From positions 14,967,419 to 15,031,418 of the forward strand of contig JALIGW010000010.1 of assembly GCA_023053685.1 (NCBI GenBank): DNA of 64,000 nt, given 5' to 3'. The notes beneath the pieces are model-generated. The model made no database searches. It saw only the letters and a program-made list of their open reading frames with translations, and was not told the origin of the DNA. The position numbers and the translations under genes were made by a program. Shown here in pieces: positions 33,675 through 46,007 of this stretch (within the stretch, counting starts at the first letter, position 1; every line of letters starts with the position of its first letter). The stretch is from Diadophis punctatus similis. Taxonomy: Eukaryota; Chordata; Lepidosauria; Squamata; Dipsadidae.

Positions 33675-33924
33675 AGCCGAGGTGGTGCAGCGGTTAGAGA
33701 CAGTACTGCAGGCCACTTTAGCTGACACTGATCCGCAGGTCAGCGGTTCAAATCTCACCGGCTCAAGGTTGACTCAGCCTTCCATCCTTCCGAGGTAGGT
33801 AAAATGAGGACCCAGATTGTTGGGGGCAATATAAATATACATTGCTTACTGGTGTAAACCGCTTAGAGAGTGCTTGTACTGTGAGGCGGTATATAAATCT
33901 CATAAATAAATAAATCTCATAAAT
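33675..33924 (+). mobile_element. Sauria-type SINE nested in family A copy 3
   Basis: It has the tRNA-like head AGCCGAGGTGGTGCAGCGG, the body GACTCAGCCTTCCATCC and a tail of AAATAAATAAATCTC repeats. A perfect 13-bp TSD, AAACAGCAAACAG, lies at 33662-33674 and 33925-33937. Confidence 0.93.
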
Positions 33925-34316
33925 AAACAGCAAACAGTACAGATGATATACACTGTTTGCTGTGTATTTCTGTGCATGTGTGTCTGACCTATAGAAATAG
34001 CAAAGAATTGGAGAAATGTACATTATGGCAGTATATTAATGCCAGAAAGCTTTCTTAAATGTAGTCACACTAACTCGTCCCAATTATTTAAATAGATTAC
34101 ATGACTAAGTCAGGATTTAACTCAGCTGCCTTATCTTAATACTAAAACAGGACACTGTTACATTTCAGATTATACTTTTACAGATCTTTAAATTTGATGT
34201 GGCTTTCTGGAAGTAGTTATTCTCTGCTATTTAAAAGAAGATACAATAGCACTGGGCCTCTTCAGATCAAGCATTTATTTTAAAAAGCTTCTTCATTTTG
34301 TTAAGTTGTCTAGAAC

Positions 34317-34657
34317 TGTCAGGCAGTGATTTTATATTGCCTGTTACATGTATATGCAGGGGAGATGCATCCCTATCAAATATAATGGTTTATTCCTGAG
34401 CACGTGATTAATATGTTCCTAGTACGCATGTGTACATTCTTTTTCTTTGATCCTTCCTTCTTCTTCAGCTTCTGTAAGGAGCAAGACCTGTTTTTATAGC
34501 TAAGATGTGATTAATGAGAATTTATTGAGAATTTATTGTTTTTGTACCGAAATAAATATTTTCTACTTTAGTACTTTAAACTGCGGTTTCTTTTATAATG
34601 TCAGAGTTCCAGGGAAAGATCTATTTCGCCTCTGATGAGAGTAATTCTTATCTGACA
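34317..34657 (+). mobile_element. Solo LTR nested in family A copy 3
   Basis: 341 bp beginning TGTCAGGCAG and ending ATCTGACA, with the terminal inverted hexamer TGTCAG/CTGACA. A perfect 5-bp TSD, AGAAC, lies at 34312-34316 and 34658-34662. A plus-strand AATAAA near 34550 fits an LTR polyadenylation site. The family (ERV or gypsy) is unknown. Confidence 0.88.
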
Positions 34658-35049
34658 AGAACAATAATAAAGCAGTCTTTTTAAAAAGTCTAATCATTTG
34701 AACATTCTATAGACATTTATAGTTATTGACTTACCTCCTTGCAGTTTCAGCAGTCCAACATTGCCAGCAGTCCACCTCCCAGCAATTTGCCTCCTTGCTG
34801 CTAGTTTCACTTTCAGTTCTAGCACGTGGCCTGCCTGTGCTGAATCAGCTGTAGGTTGGGAGGCCGATAATCAGTTTCTTGTGCTAATCATGCTCTGCAC
34901 TGTTTGCTGAAAGGAGGTAAATTGCTGGGAGGCAGAGGCCAAAGGGTGGGTGTGCCTGGGTGTGGCTACATTCGGTGTATAAGACGCACCCAAGTTTTCA
35001 CCCTCTTTTTGGGGATAAAAAGGTGTGTCTTATACTCCGAAAAATACGG

Positions 35050-35586
35050 TAAGTTCCATGAACCTGGGTATTTCAATTACTCTGTTCTCTGTAGAGTTTG
35101 GTATGTTATGTAGTGGTGTTGCAATAGATTCCTTTGCTATTTTGGATCTATTGTTGTGAAGAGTGCTGAACATCAAATGAAACCATAATTTCCTCTTTTT
35201 AATAGTTAGGTCCTGGAGGCACTGAAATGGAGAACTGGTATTGATATTCATTACCATTATTAGGTGTCCAACATTTTTGTGAGTTCTTTGATAAATTGTG
35301 TGTTGGGTTCCTTGGTAATTATAGTGAATCCTGCAGTGTGCAGGACGGTGGACTTGATGAACTCTTAAGTTACTTCCAACTGCATAATTCTATCTTTGGC
35401 CACCTGATTGTAAAATATATTTTAAAAGATACTATGCTGTGAAAATTTGGCTTGATGTGCTTTCAGATATTTGAAGATAGCTATGAAGTTGCTTTTCATA
35501 AGATGGGTGACTATATAAATCAGATGCTATTAGAAACCTCTCTTAACTTTTATTATTTGCAACTTTGGTAAGCATTCCTTTGATTG
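35050..35586. other. MBTPS2 intron
   Basis: Nothing recognised between the family A element and the large LINE nest. Confidence 0.4.
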
Positions 35587-35737
35587 ATCCAAGATGGCGC
35601 CAACGATGGCTGCCTCGGTGAAATGCTCTCAAATGGTTTCTTTATTTTCTATTATTCTCTGCGATTCTCTATGGATTTCATATTCCCGAGACCATCTGCT
35701 AAGAATTAAGGAACGTTTCTTTAAGGAGCAGCTTTCT

Positions 35738-38101
35738 TTTTTTGCAATTTTTATTTTTATTTTTTACACACATACAAACAAACAAACGATGCATTTTCTC
35801 TGAACAGAGTATGGACTGGGTCAAAAAAAATTTGTACAGCTTATAACATCCCCAAACACATTTTAAATATTTCCATTTCTGCCATAATATTCTTTCTCTC
35901 TATTTTTTTTATTTTCCTCCTACTTTTTTAACATTTAAACAATATCACCATTTGCCCTTACCCCAAACCTTTCTTATTACCTTTTCAAGTTAAAAACCTT
36001 TTAAAAGCAGTCCTTTCCATCCTTAATTCCTAATTTCTCATTATAATTTATTATTTTATCAGCTGAACCAACTTATCATATTTTATTTACCATTTTAGCA
36101 CAAAAATATTTTCTTTACTTTAAGAATCAAAATCAGTTATAATGATATAATAATATTCCATTTACTCTTCGGTACCTTTTCCATTTAACTTCATAAACAA
36201 TAAATCTTTAAGCTTATTTTTCATATCTCCTTTTACAACTATTAAACATCATAAACAATCATCCACATATTAAACTCACAAATGTTAATCTAAATATGAA
36301 TCATTTATGCGTATAGGTATTACTTTCGTTAATTTCATTTATTACCATCATAAATATTGATATTCAAACAGTTTTAAGTATGTAGCACATTTCCTTTCCT
36401 CCTTTCCATTTCATTCATCATATCATCTTATTCAAATATTACAATTACACATATTAGTCATAATACAATTCACCTATAAATATCATATTTCCCATCCTCC
36501 TTTCCTTTAATTATTCCTTTAACCTTTTTCCTTTGGTCTCCCATGCACTCCACCTCCTCAGATTTTTCTCTCATCCTTACATTCTCTTATCTTTCTTTTT
36601 TTCTTTTTTTTGTTTTATAATTATTATATCTTTTCTTGTTTCTTTTCTCTAATATTTAAGTCTCTTACTCGCCTAGTTTGCCTTAATTTTCCATCTACTC
36701 CCCTCTCTTTTCCCTTTTCCCTTTTCTTTGTTTCCCCACTGTTAATCCCAGTGTAATCATTTGTTTCTTTTGAACCTAGTCTCTTCCCCTTTTCTTTTCT
36801 CCCTTGTTTCTTTCCACCCTCTCCATTTTCACCACTGTTAACCCCAGTGTAATTATTAACTTTCCCTTTTCTTCCCTTTACTTGCTTCCTTTTCTTAGTT
36901 ACTTTTCTCCTAACCCTTCTCTTTCTTACGTTATTACTCTCACTGTCATAATCAATAATTTTTTCTTCAATGCTAAGTTCATGCTTCTCTTTCATAGTTT
37001 CTTTGTCCACCTGGGTATGTTCTAGTATGTTTTCTGATTCATCAAACTTAAATAGTCCATGCATCGTTTTAATCATTTCTTTCAGTTCATTAATAATTTC
37101 AATTAGTTCCTGGGACATTTTGTTGTTTTCACAATGTTTTAACTTCAGTTTAGAATTCTATTAATCCACCTTCTATTGTCGAGATCAAACAGCTTAAAAG
37201 AAAACAAGCCCTCCTTAAAACTTCTCATGGCTTGTAAATCAAGGACACTTTGTAAAAAAACAAAAGCAATTTTCGGCTTACAAATTATTTGCTGCAATTC
37301 TTTTTTTCAGCCAGTAGATATCTCTCTCTCCACTCCTCAATTCCAATCAATGAAATAGCAAAATAGTCACTTTCGGTATTAAATCCACATTTTAAATATT
37401 CCCCAATTTCCATCTTCTTCTTCTTAATATTATATTTCCCAAATTCAAAATTAAAATCCAATTCCATTTCCAATTATAAAAATTTCCTTTACAAGGCTTT
37501 TTTATTTTTTTATTTATTTTTTCCTTATTTTATACTTTCCTTTGTTCTTCCTTCAATATTCCAAATTTAAAGTTAATTCCAATCTTCTTACACAACTGCT
37601 TTCTTTCGGGTTTCTTCTTATAATACTTTAATTATCTCACTCTCCGTTCTGGGCTGGTGTTTAAACTTCTGCTTCGTTCGTCTACCTTCAAAAATTTCCC
37701 CCACACCAATTAGCTAATGTTTCCTCGCCAGGATAGCTTTTAAAGTTCTTCAAATAATTTCTTTTTTTGTGTGTATACGTTGGCCGATCACTCACCCGGT
37801 GTCGATACTCCGTTCAAATCACCGCTCCTGCACAAAACTTATTCTGGTTGCCCCAGCTTTATGATGGCCTCCATGACCACCGCCCCCGCCGCCAGATCGA
37901 AGAGTTTCCTTCTGACCTCCGAGGAACTTGCCTGTTCCTCTTGGTCTTCCAAGGTGCCTCTCCTTCTCCGTCCCTACAGGAAGGATCCTGTCTGAAGCCC
38001 CCCCCCAACAGTGGTTTGTCAGCCTGGAATTTTGCGGGGCTCATCAGAGCCCGCTATTTCCAGACTGTCTCGCCGCGACTTTTCCAGTCGAATCGCCCCA
38101 T
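35738..38101 (-). mobile_element. Short retroelement with one charged-protein ORF, copy 2
   Basis: A perfect 13-bp TSD, GGAGCAGCTTTCT, lies at 35725-35737 and 38102-38114. The minus-strand element has a GC-rich 5' leader (38101-37700), one ORF (37118-36624), an AT-rich 3' region of about 0.9 kb and an A-rich end at 35738. The plan equals that of 7562-10657. No reverse transcriptase or endonuclease is encoded, so it depends on another element, probably L1. Confidence 0.75.
36624..37118 (-). CDS. Charged protein of retroelement copy 2
   Basis: The 164-residue protein starts MSQELIEIINELKEMIKTMH, a predicted amphipathic helix. Residues 65-85 are strongly basic (RKRRVRRKVTKKRKQVKGRK). Next comes a duplicated motif, NYTGVNSGE and DYTGINSGE, about 30 residues apart, and then a basic tail. 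It matches no domain I know. Compared with copy 1 (9010-9552), the N-terminal helix and basic end are alike but the middle is basic instead of acidic. The frame is intact. A nucleic-acid-binding role is only a guess from the charge. Confidence 0.5.
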   Translation of the reverse strand: MSQELIEIINELKEMIKTMHGLFKFDESENILEHTQVDKETMKEKHELSIEEKIIDYDSESNNVRKRRVRRKVTKKRKQVKGRKGKVNNYTGVNSGENGEGGKKQGRKEKGKRLGSKETNDYTGINSGETKKREKGKERGVDGKLRQTRRVRDLNIREKKQEKI

Positions 38102-38237
38102 GGAGCAGCTTTCTGTAATCTAACCCCCCCCCGTCTTTGCAAATGCGGAGGGGATTCTGGCACAGGAGGAAGCTAATTCCCCGGAACTATGGATCACCAA
38201 AAGCAAACACAGACGGCAGAGATGAAGAGGTAAAAGG

Positions 38238-39387
38238 GTGGGAATTTTAAATAGACTAAGGAATAAGGGAAATAAAAAAACCCCGCTCCCTTCAATCTTT
38301 CTAACCAATTTACGTTCACTTGTTAATAAGATGGATGAAATACTCCTTTTAAACAGATGCTATTCTGATTTTTACAACACATCTGCCCTATGCTTTATTG
38401 AATCCTGGCTAAACAAGGAAATTTATGACAATAGCATGCATATACCAGGGTTTCAGATACTTAGAGCAGACAGGATTGTAGAACTATCAGGGGAAAAAAG
38501 GGAGGAGGCTTATGTATATACATCAACAACAGCTGGTCTCAGGACATAACTATAATACACAAATTCTGTGATGAAAACTTAAGAGTCTTTACTTATCAAC
38601 TGCAAACCTTTTTATTCTCCTCGAGAGTTTTCTTCATTTCTCCTAATTGCAGTGTATATCCCTCCACAAGCCTGTGTAAACAAGGCATTACAAACTCTAG
38701 CTGATCAGATTATGGAGGCTAAAGCCAAATACCCAGATTCACTGGCCATTATTCTAGGTGATTTCAAGAAAGGTAACTTAAGGAAAGAGCTTCCAAAATA
38801 TTTTCAGCATATCAATTGTCCCACCAGAGGCAAGAATACTTTAGACCACTGCTACACAACACTAAAAGATGCTTATCGGTCCTTACCATGAGCGGCTGTG
38901 GGCCACTCTGATCATTGCAGGATTCACCTTGTACCTGCTTACAAGCAAAGACTTAAAACCACGAAACCAACAATTAAAACAGCGAGGACTTGGACTGAGG
39001 AGGCAAAGTTAAAGCTACAGGCTTATTTTGACTGGACGGACGGGAATATTTTTGAAGATACCTCTGCAGACCTGGATGAACTCACAGATACTGTAACATC
39101 ATATTTCAGCTTCTGTGAAGACCTATGTGTACCGACCAGGAACTTGCAAATATACAGTAACAATAAACCTTGGTTCACAGCTAAACTTAAGCAGCTACGT
39201 TGTTCCAAAGAGGAAGCCTACAGAAAAGGTGATAGAATGCTGTACAATCAGGCCAGAAATGTATTAACAAGGGAGATCAGAGCAGCAAAAGAAACTACTC
39301 TGAAAAGCTAAAAAATCAGTTCTCAACAAATGAACCAGCAAACATGTGGAAAACTTTTAAAAACATCACCAGTTATGGCAAACCTCC
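38238..39387 (+). pseudogene. CR1-L3/Rex1-type LINE endonuclease domain
   Basis: The plus strand reads LPSIFLTNLRSLVNKMDEIL, then FIESWLN, VYIPPQACVNKALQTLADQI, ILGDFKKGNL, NTLDHCYTT and GHSDHCRIHLVPAYKQ. This is the order of an APE-type endonuclease (E of ESWL, D of GDF, SDH). Catalytic GDFN is GDFK here. Frameshifts near 38540-38650 and a stop at 38891 break the frame. It continues to NITSYGKPP where the solo LTR cuts in, and resumes at 53076. Confidence 0.85.
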
Positions 39388-39853
39388 TGTTGTGACCCGC
39401 CAGCAGCCAGTGCAGCTGGTAGCGGATCCCGTCCAAGACGAGGCCAATGAGGTGATGCACAAGCGGTCTGTGCAGCTGACACCCGAGTCGGACAGTAAGG
39501 AGGCTGGCGAGGACTCAGTGCCAGAGGCAGAGGTTCAGCCAGGGCCTTCGGAACCTCCAGCACCTCACATCAGTGATGAGGAAGAAGAGGAGGAGCCTCT
39601 TCTTAATGCACGGGCACGCAGAGCTGCCAAAAGGCAGGAATGGCTACTCAGGAGGTCTCCTCAGGAGTAGGCTTGGGGCTAATTGGCCACTCCTCAAGCC
39701 TACTTAAGGAATGACGAAGACGGAAAAAACTCTGCAGGAAACAACTCGTTTGATAGTTTGTTTGTTCATGTGCTTCTTGGTTGGAAAACCTCTGCTCGGC
39801 TTATCTGTTTTGGCTTACTTCTTGTGGACTGATTCCAGGCATCTTGTCAACCT
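39343..39853. repeat. Left copy of a ~510-bp direct duplication
   Basis: It matches 52077-52589 with roughly 3% differences and a 3-bp indel. It begins in the CR1-L3/Rex1-type LINE (CATGTGGAAAACT) and passes the LTR start (TGTTGTGACC at 39388). It ends at CAACCT, where the second LINE begins. Because LINE flank and LTR are both included, this is best read as a long TSD of the second LINE. Confidence 0.85.
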
Positions 39854-39959
39854 GTCTTCTTCCACTATCCTGCCTGATTCCTCGAACAATCCCTGTCAGA
39901 AACACTCTTTGAGGTGAAGTGAGCTGTTCCAGCAACTAATTTGCCCCAGGGAAGAACCT

Positions 39960-41690
39960 TTGCAGCTGTGTATAACTGGAATTCAGATGGCCTCTCCCAA
40001 GGGGAAGAAAAGAAAGATGGCACAATGCTCACCAAATAGTAAGGACGGTGGAACCAATCCACAAAAACAACAGAAAATTGACAGATTTTGTCAGCCTATA
40101 CAATCAACAGTGGGTCGGGCATCCTCCCCCCTTTCCCTGCCGGATAGCTGTGAAGCTTTGGCATTGTTTGGTGTCTCTCCCCTGGAATGGGAATTGCAGG
40201 CTGAGGAGAGCCAGTCAAGAAGCCAGTTAAGAGGCTTGCAAACCCCTCCGCGTAATCGGATGACAAATGACTCAGCAACTTTGTGTGAATCAGCTCCATG
40301 CCAGGATAAGGGCCTAGAGTCAGAGTTTTACAACCACAGTGAATTAGCTTTAGGGCTTGAAAATCAGCTAAGTGAGAATATAAGGGATTTTATTAGCCGG
40401 CACAGTATGCTCACTTCTCAGACAGTCTTGGCTATTTTTGACCAGTTTGCAGAGGTACGTTTAAAGTTGGACTCTGTGATCAATTTTACTGCTGCGGCAC
40501 AGACGAAAAAGCCGCAGGTATGTTCAACTGGCTGCCAGACAGAACGACCTGGCCAGATACCATCAATGGTGCAACCGAGGGAAGGAGTAAGCGGACAGCA
40601 TATTGACTGTAACCGTGGGGGGGGGAAGAGATGGTGAGCTGGTTGGGCCTGAAACCCCATGGTACAGGAGTGTGTGTGTGGGGGGGAAACAGGCGATTGT
40701 TGAAGGAGCAGATTGTATTGAACATATATAATTCTGAGATAAATGCGGGTAGATGGACTTCAAAAAGACGGATAGTGACCTCTTTGTCACAGCTTACTCG
40801 GAGTGACAAGGGGGCAATAAATTTGGCAGCATATGAATATCTTCCACAACATGATAATTATCTCAGAATTCTTTTTAAGTTCAAATAACATCTCTTTCCA
40901 AGCCTGCTTATGCGAATGAGAGGATTCTTGGCTTTTTATCAAATTTTACCTACCCGAGTTTTTTCTAATGGTGAGGTCAGCCCGCTGATCCAGAGAGCCC
41001 CTAGGGAGAGCGTGGCAGTGCATGGGACAGCTGATTGGGAAAGTGGACTGAATAGGGAAAGCAGGCTGGCTGAGACAGGGAGGAGATTTAGTGTTACAGA
41101 GGAAATGTCAGGTGGGGTTTTGGATCCAGCTGATGTGAAACTTCATTCAATTGGCTTGGTGAAAGATGAGATATTCGATTCGGCCTGTTTGGAGACTTTT
41201 CCCTCACTTTCACTAACGGAGCAGCAAGAAGTGCTTAAAAAACTTAAAGAGACAAGGAAGCTGCTGAAGCAGACCATTTCTGGCGTCGATTGTTCTGCCC
41301 CCTTCAAGGCATGACACAGTTCCGGAGAGTCAGCAGCCTATAAGCCCAGGAAGCCTGATGCCCACGTCTATACAGCACAAAGTGCCAGAGACAGCAGATG
41401 CGATAGTGCAAAGTGCTGTGGGACAAACATCGGAGATGGAAGGTACCCAGGAAGGAATCCCCCAGACCCCCTTAGTGGCAAAGATGATACCAAGGAACGA
41501 CGTAAACGCGGTGCCTCCTGTAAAGTCATTTATCGTGGAGGCAGAGATTAATAGAGCCCATGGACCTGTAAGCCTGGAAGTAACAGGCAGAGCAATGATG
41601 CCCAAACAGACTTCTATGGAACTCAGGCGATTAAATGGGTGTGTGTGTGTAAATGAGGGAGGAGGGGTGGGAGAGATTATTCAAGAAGCT
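39960..41690 (+). pseudogene. ORF1 of the second LINE, broken
   Basis: The frame starts near 39960-39987 (MASPKGKKRKMAQCSPNSKD), is open to 40637 and then continues in other frames to 40888, 41314 and 41690. Segments include a basic N-terminus, LENQLSENIRDFISRHSM and a leucine-rich LTEQQEVLKKLKETRKLLKQ that could form a coiled coil. It has no zinc knuckle or RRM that I can see. Frameshifts are at about 40640 and 40890, and a stop lies near 41314. It sits directly upstream of the endonuclease, as expected for ORF1. I cannot name a family from it. Confidence 0.6.
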
Positions 41691-42549
41691 TGACTAGGAA
41701 ATAGCGAGCAATCATTTTCTTCAAGAGTTCACTTCCTCTCTTGGAATGTGGCAGGATGGAGAGGAAGTTGGTGCACAGACGACTGTATTAAATTTTTTTT
41801 TTAAAAAATAGTTTTTATTAGGTTATTTACATTTAAAAAACAGAAACATACAAAAGAAAAACATTTACGACATTGACAAGTACAATATAAACATATACAA
41901 AACATAAAAAACGCATACAGCTATAAAGCTGTCTATTTCTATCGTTTGTTCTACGGCAAATATATATTTAACATTTAATTTAACATGGTTTTCGAATTTT
42001 GTCTCATATTTTGCATTGTGTTTTGTAAATCAAACGTAGTGGTAGTAAAATTTAACCATAATATTTATAATGATATAACAATAGTAATATTTGTAGTAGT
42101 ATAGATAATAATAGTAATAATAGTACAGAAAAAATAAGGCATTGTTGGTTTAGTAATATCTTAGTATACATATATAGTAATACAATATAACTGTTTTCTC
42201 TATAAATTCTCTAGTTCAATTTCTATATGCCTTATTTGGCTTATATTTCTATTTATTACATTGATGTTATTTGTTTTCGTTTTTCGTACCAATTGTAAAA
42301 TAAATTCCAGATTTCATAGTAGTCGGAGTCTTCCTTTCCTTTCAGTTCCATGGTTAGTTTATCTGCTTCGGCACAGTTCAGGATTTTACTAATTACACTG
42401 CTTTCCTCGGGGATATCATTTAATTTCCAATTTTGTGCTATCGTTATTCTCACCGCTGTTAGTATATGTAGAATAATATAATAATATTTCTTTTGCATTT
42501 TTTGATTTATGTTTCCCAATAGGAAAATTTCCGGTTTGATATCTATATC

Positions 42550-45500
42550 TTATTGTGTGATTTCTTTTAACCAGTTTTTGATTGTATTCCAGAAGGCTTT
42601 TATTTTTGGACAGGTCCACCACATATGATAGTAAGATCCAATTTTGTGTTGGCATCTCCAACAATTTGGTGATAGGTTTTTATACATTTTTGCCAATCTC
42701 GCTGGAGGGAGGTGCCATCTATAGAATACTTTATAATAATTTTCTTTATATGAAACTGATTTTGTCATTTTGTAGTTTTGGTTCCAAATTTTTTCCCATT
42801 CATTAATTTGCATCTCATGTCCGAAATTTTTCGTCCAGCTTATCATATTTCCTTTTATTATGTCTTTTTGTGTTTTGTTTTTTAGGAGAAATTTGTATAT
42901 TTTAGTTATTGCTTTTGGTTCTTGATCTAGTAAAATTTTATCTAATTCTGATTTGAGTTTTTGTATTCCGTATTTTCTCTTGTCGTTTTCTAATCTGTTC
43001 CTAATTTGGAAATATGGCCACCAATCAATCTTGATTCCTTCTTGTTCCAGTTTTGCTATAGATTTTATGGCACCTCCTTCTTCCAGTATTTCTTCATATG
43101 TGACCATTTTTTCCAGATTCGTTGTGTTTGGGTGTGTAATGGCTTCCATACCAGAGAACCAGGGTGGTATTTTGGTGTAGTATTGTTTTTTGATCTTAAG
43201 CCAAGTTCCTAAGAGAGAGTCTCTGATTTTATGTCTTTTGAAGTATGAGTGTGTTTTATGTTTATCATCCCAGAGGAATCCATGCCACCCTAAATGTAAG
43301 TCATAACCTTCTAGTACCAGTAAACGTCTATTTTTAATTTGAATCCAATCCTTTATCCATGTTAAGGCGGATGCTTGATAGTATAATTCAAAGTCCGGTA
43401 GTCCGAATCCTCCCTGATTCCTATTTTGTTGTAAATATTTTAATTTAATTCTTGGTTTTTTCCCGACCCATATAAATTTGGTTAGTATTTTATTTAGTTG
43501 TTCAAAATATTTTTTCTCTAATTTGATTGGAATGGTTTGGAATAGGTACAAAATTTGAGGTAATATTGACATTTTAATCGCTGCGATTCTACCAATTAGA
43601 GAGATTTGTAATTTGTTCCACTTATCTAATTTTTTTTCAATTTGTTTTAAAATTTCCATATAATTTGCTTCTTTTATTGTGGTGCATTTTGCTGACAGAT
43701 TAATTCCTAGATATTTTATTTTCTTAACAATTTGTAGTTCTAATTTCTTTTCTAGTTCCTTATTTTGTGTGTCTATCAGGTTTTTGGTTATTATTTTAGT
43801 TTTTTGTTTATTGATTTTCAGACCTGCTACTTTCCCGAATTCATTTATTTCTTTTAGTAAAATTGGTCCTGTCTCTAATGGTTCTTCTATGTTGAAAACC
43901 AAGTCGTCAGCGAATGCTTGTAATTTATATTCCTGCTCTTTTATCTTAAGTCCTTTTATTTCTTTATTTTCTCTTACTTTTTGTAATAATGATTCCAATG
44001 ATAGTATAAATAATAATGGGGAGAGGGGACAGCCTTGTCGAACTCCCTTTTCCATATTAAAATTTTTTGAAGTTTCTCCATTTATAAGAATTTTAGCAGT
44101 TTGTTTTGAATATATTGATTTGATTGTCCTTATGTAATTCTCTCCAAAATTCATTTTATTCAATTGATTTATTATAAAGTCCCAGTTTAGGTTATCAAAT
44201 GCCTTTTGGGCATCTAAAAATATGAGTGCCATGGATTCCCCTGGGTGTGTCTCATAGTATTCTAAAATATTTGTAATTGTTCTTATATTGTTTTTAATAT
44301 GTCTATTTGGTAGGAAGCCATTTTGATCTGAATGTATAATTTTGGTGAGTGTTTTTTTTAGTCTTTCCGCCATTATAGACGCAAAGATTTTGTAGTCTGA
44401 ATTTAAGAGCGAGATTGGCCTGTAACTCTGGATCTTATGTTTCATATTGATGTCTTTTGGAATGATTGTTATTAGTGCCTCTGTCCATGAATCTGGGATT
44501 GCTCCTTTTGTTAGTACTTCATTGTATGTAATTAGTTGTATATTTTTTAAAATCGTTTGTAATTCTTTGTAGTACTCTGCTGGAATACCATCCGGTCCTG
44601 GGGTTTTATTGTTTTTCTGATTTCTAATAGCTTTTTCTAATTCAATCAATGTTATTTCTTCATCCATCTTATCTTTAATATCGTCTGGTAGTTGCAGTAT
44701 ATTAGAATTTTTTAAATACTCTTGTATGCTCTGGAGTTGTATAGTATCCTTACTGTATAGCTCTCTATAATATTCTCGTGCTATGTCTTTTTTCCCCTCT
44801 ATTTCAAACTGCATTTTCCCTAGCGAATCCTCTAATTGTTGTATTGTTTTTTTTTTCCTTTTCTTTTCTTAATCTGTAGGCCAACCATCTGCCTGGTTTG
44901 TTAGCATGTTCAAAATAATTCTGTTTGGATGTCTTAATTTTTAATGCAATTTCTTCTTGTAGTATTAGATTTATTTTATGTTTAGTTAATTCTTTTTCTT
45001 CTTTTATTTCTTTATTTTGTGGCATCTCTTGTAATTTATGTTCCAATTCCCCTATCTTGTTTTGTAAGTCCTTAATTTGCTTATTTTTATCTTTATTTCT
45101 TTTAATAGAGTATGCAATAGTTAATCCTCTTATATATGCTTTCATAGTGTCCCAAATATTTTGTATAGATGTGTCCTCGTTCCAATTCTCCTGTAGAAAG
45201 AAAGTTAATTCTTTCTCCATATATTGTTTAAATTCTTTTTCTTTTATTGTTTTCTGGTTCATCATCCATCTCCTTCTTAGCTTACTCGTTCCTCTTATTG
45301 TAATTATTATAGGGTTATGGTCCGCCCACATATTAGGTTCTATTTCTACACTCTCTATTTTAATAATTGGTTCTATATTTGACCAGACCATGTCGAGTCT
45401 AGACCAGGATTGATGTGGGTTTGAAAAATATGTATATTGATTCTGTTTCTGGTGTCTTTCTCTCCATATATCTTTTATTTTAAATTCATTCACCATTTCA

Positions 45501-46006
45501 AAAAAAAATTTTGGTAGAGTTTTCCTTTCCATATTTTTTTTTGGTCCCGTTTTATAATCTTCTTTAACATCTACCACTGCATTAAAATCTCCGATTATAC
45601 AAATGTTTTCTCTGTCTAATTTAATGATTTGTTGGTATAGTTTTTTATAAAATTCTTTTTGTCCATTGTTAGGGGCGTAGATAACTATTAGTAATATTTT
45701 AGTTTTGTCTATTGTAATTTCCACTATGAGTATTCTTCCTTCTGTATCTCTATATATTTGTTTAGGGGTTAACCAATTTTTGATATATAATGCTATTCCT
45801 CTTTTCCTTGAGTCGGCCAGGGATGTAAAGAGATTACCTATCTTGGGATATTGTAATAACTTATATTCTTCTTTTTTAATATGAACTTCCTGTAAACATG
45901 TAATGTCTGAACCTTGTTTCTGTAGTCTGTTGAGTATTTGTCTTCTTTTTATTGGTGAATTGATTCCATTTATGTTAACTGAAAATATTTTAATTTGATT
46001 TTGCAT
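42550..46006 (-). pseudogene. L1 ORF2 protein, one frameshift
   Basis: Part one (46006-44804, 400 residues) is the APE endonuclease: FSVNINGINSP, LQEVH, IIGDFNAVVD, SRLDMVW and WADHNPIII. Part two (44814-42550, 754 residues) is the reverse transcriptase: NKTPGPDGIPAEYYK, YRPISLLNSDYKIFA, FLDAQKAFDNLNW, GVRQGCPLSPLLF, the catalytic AFADDLVF, then the thumb and a C-terminal Cys/His motif CWRCQHKIGSYYHMWWTCP. All expected catalytic motifs are present. The single break is a one-base shift at a run of ten A (plus-strand T10, near 44847-44856). It could be a true mutation or a homopolymer sequencing error. ORF1 ends one base before this ATG. Confidence 0.95.
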
Positions 46007-46007
46007 C

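Larger units (their letters stand above)
33561..35049. mobile_element. TIR element family A, copy 3, with a SINE and a solo LTR inside
   Basis: The left end CTGTATTTTTCGGAGTATAAG carries one change from CCG; the right end is ATACTCCGAAAAATACGG. The body is the same as copies 1 and 2 but lacks the palindromic MITE and shows the uninterrupted target there. Instead a SINE (33675-33924) and a solo LTR (34317-34657) are inserted, each with its own TSD. Confidence 0.88.
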
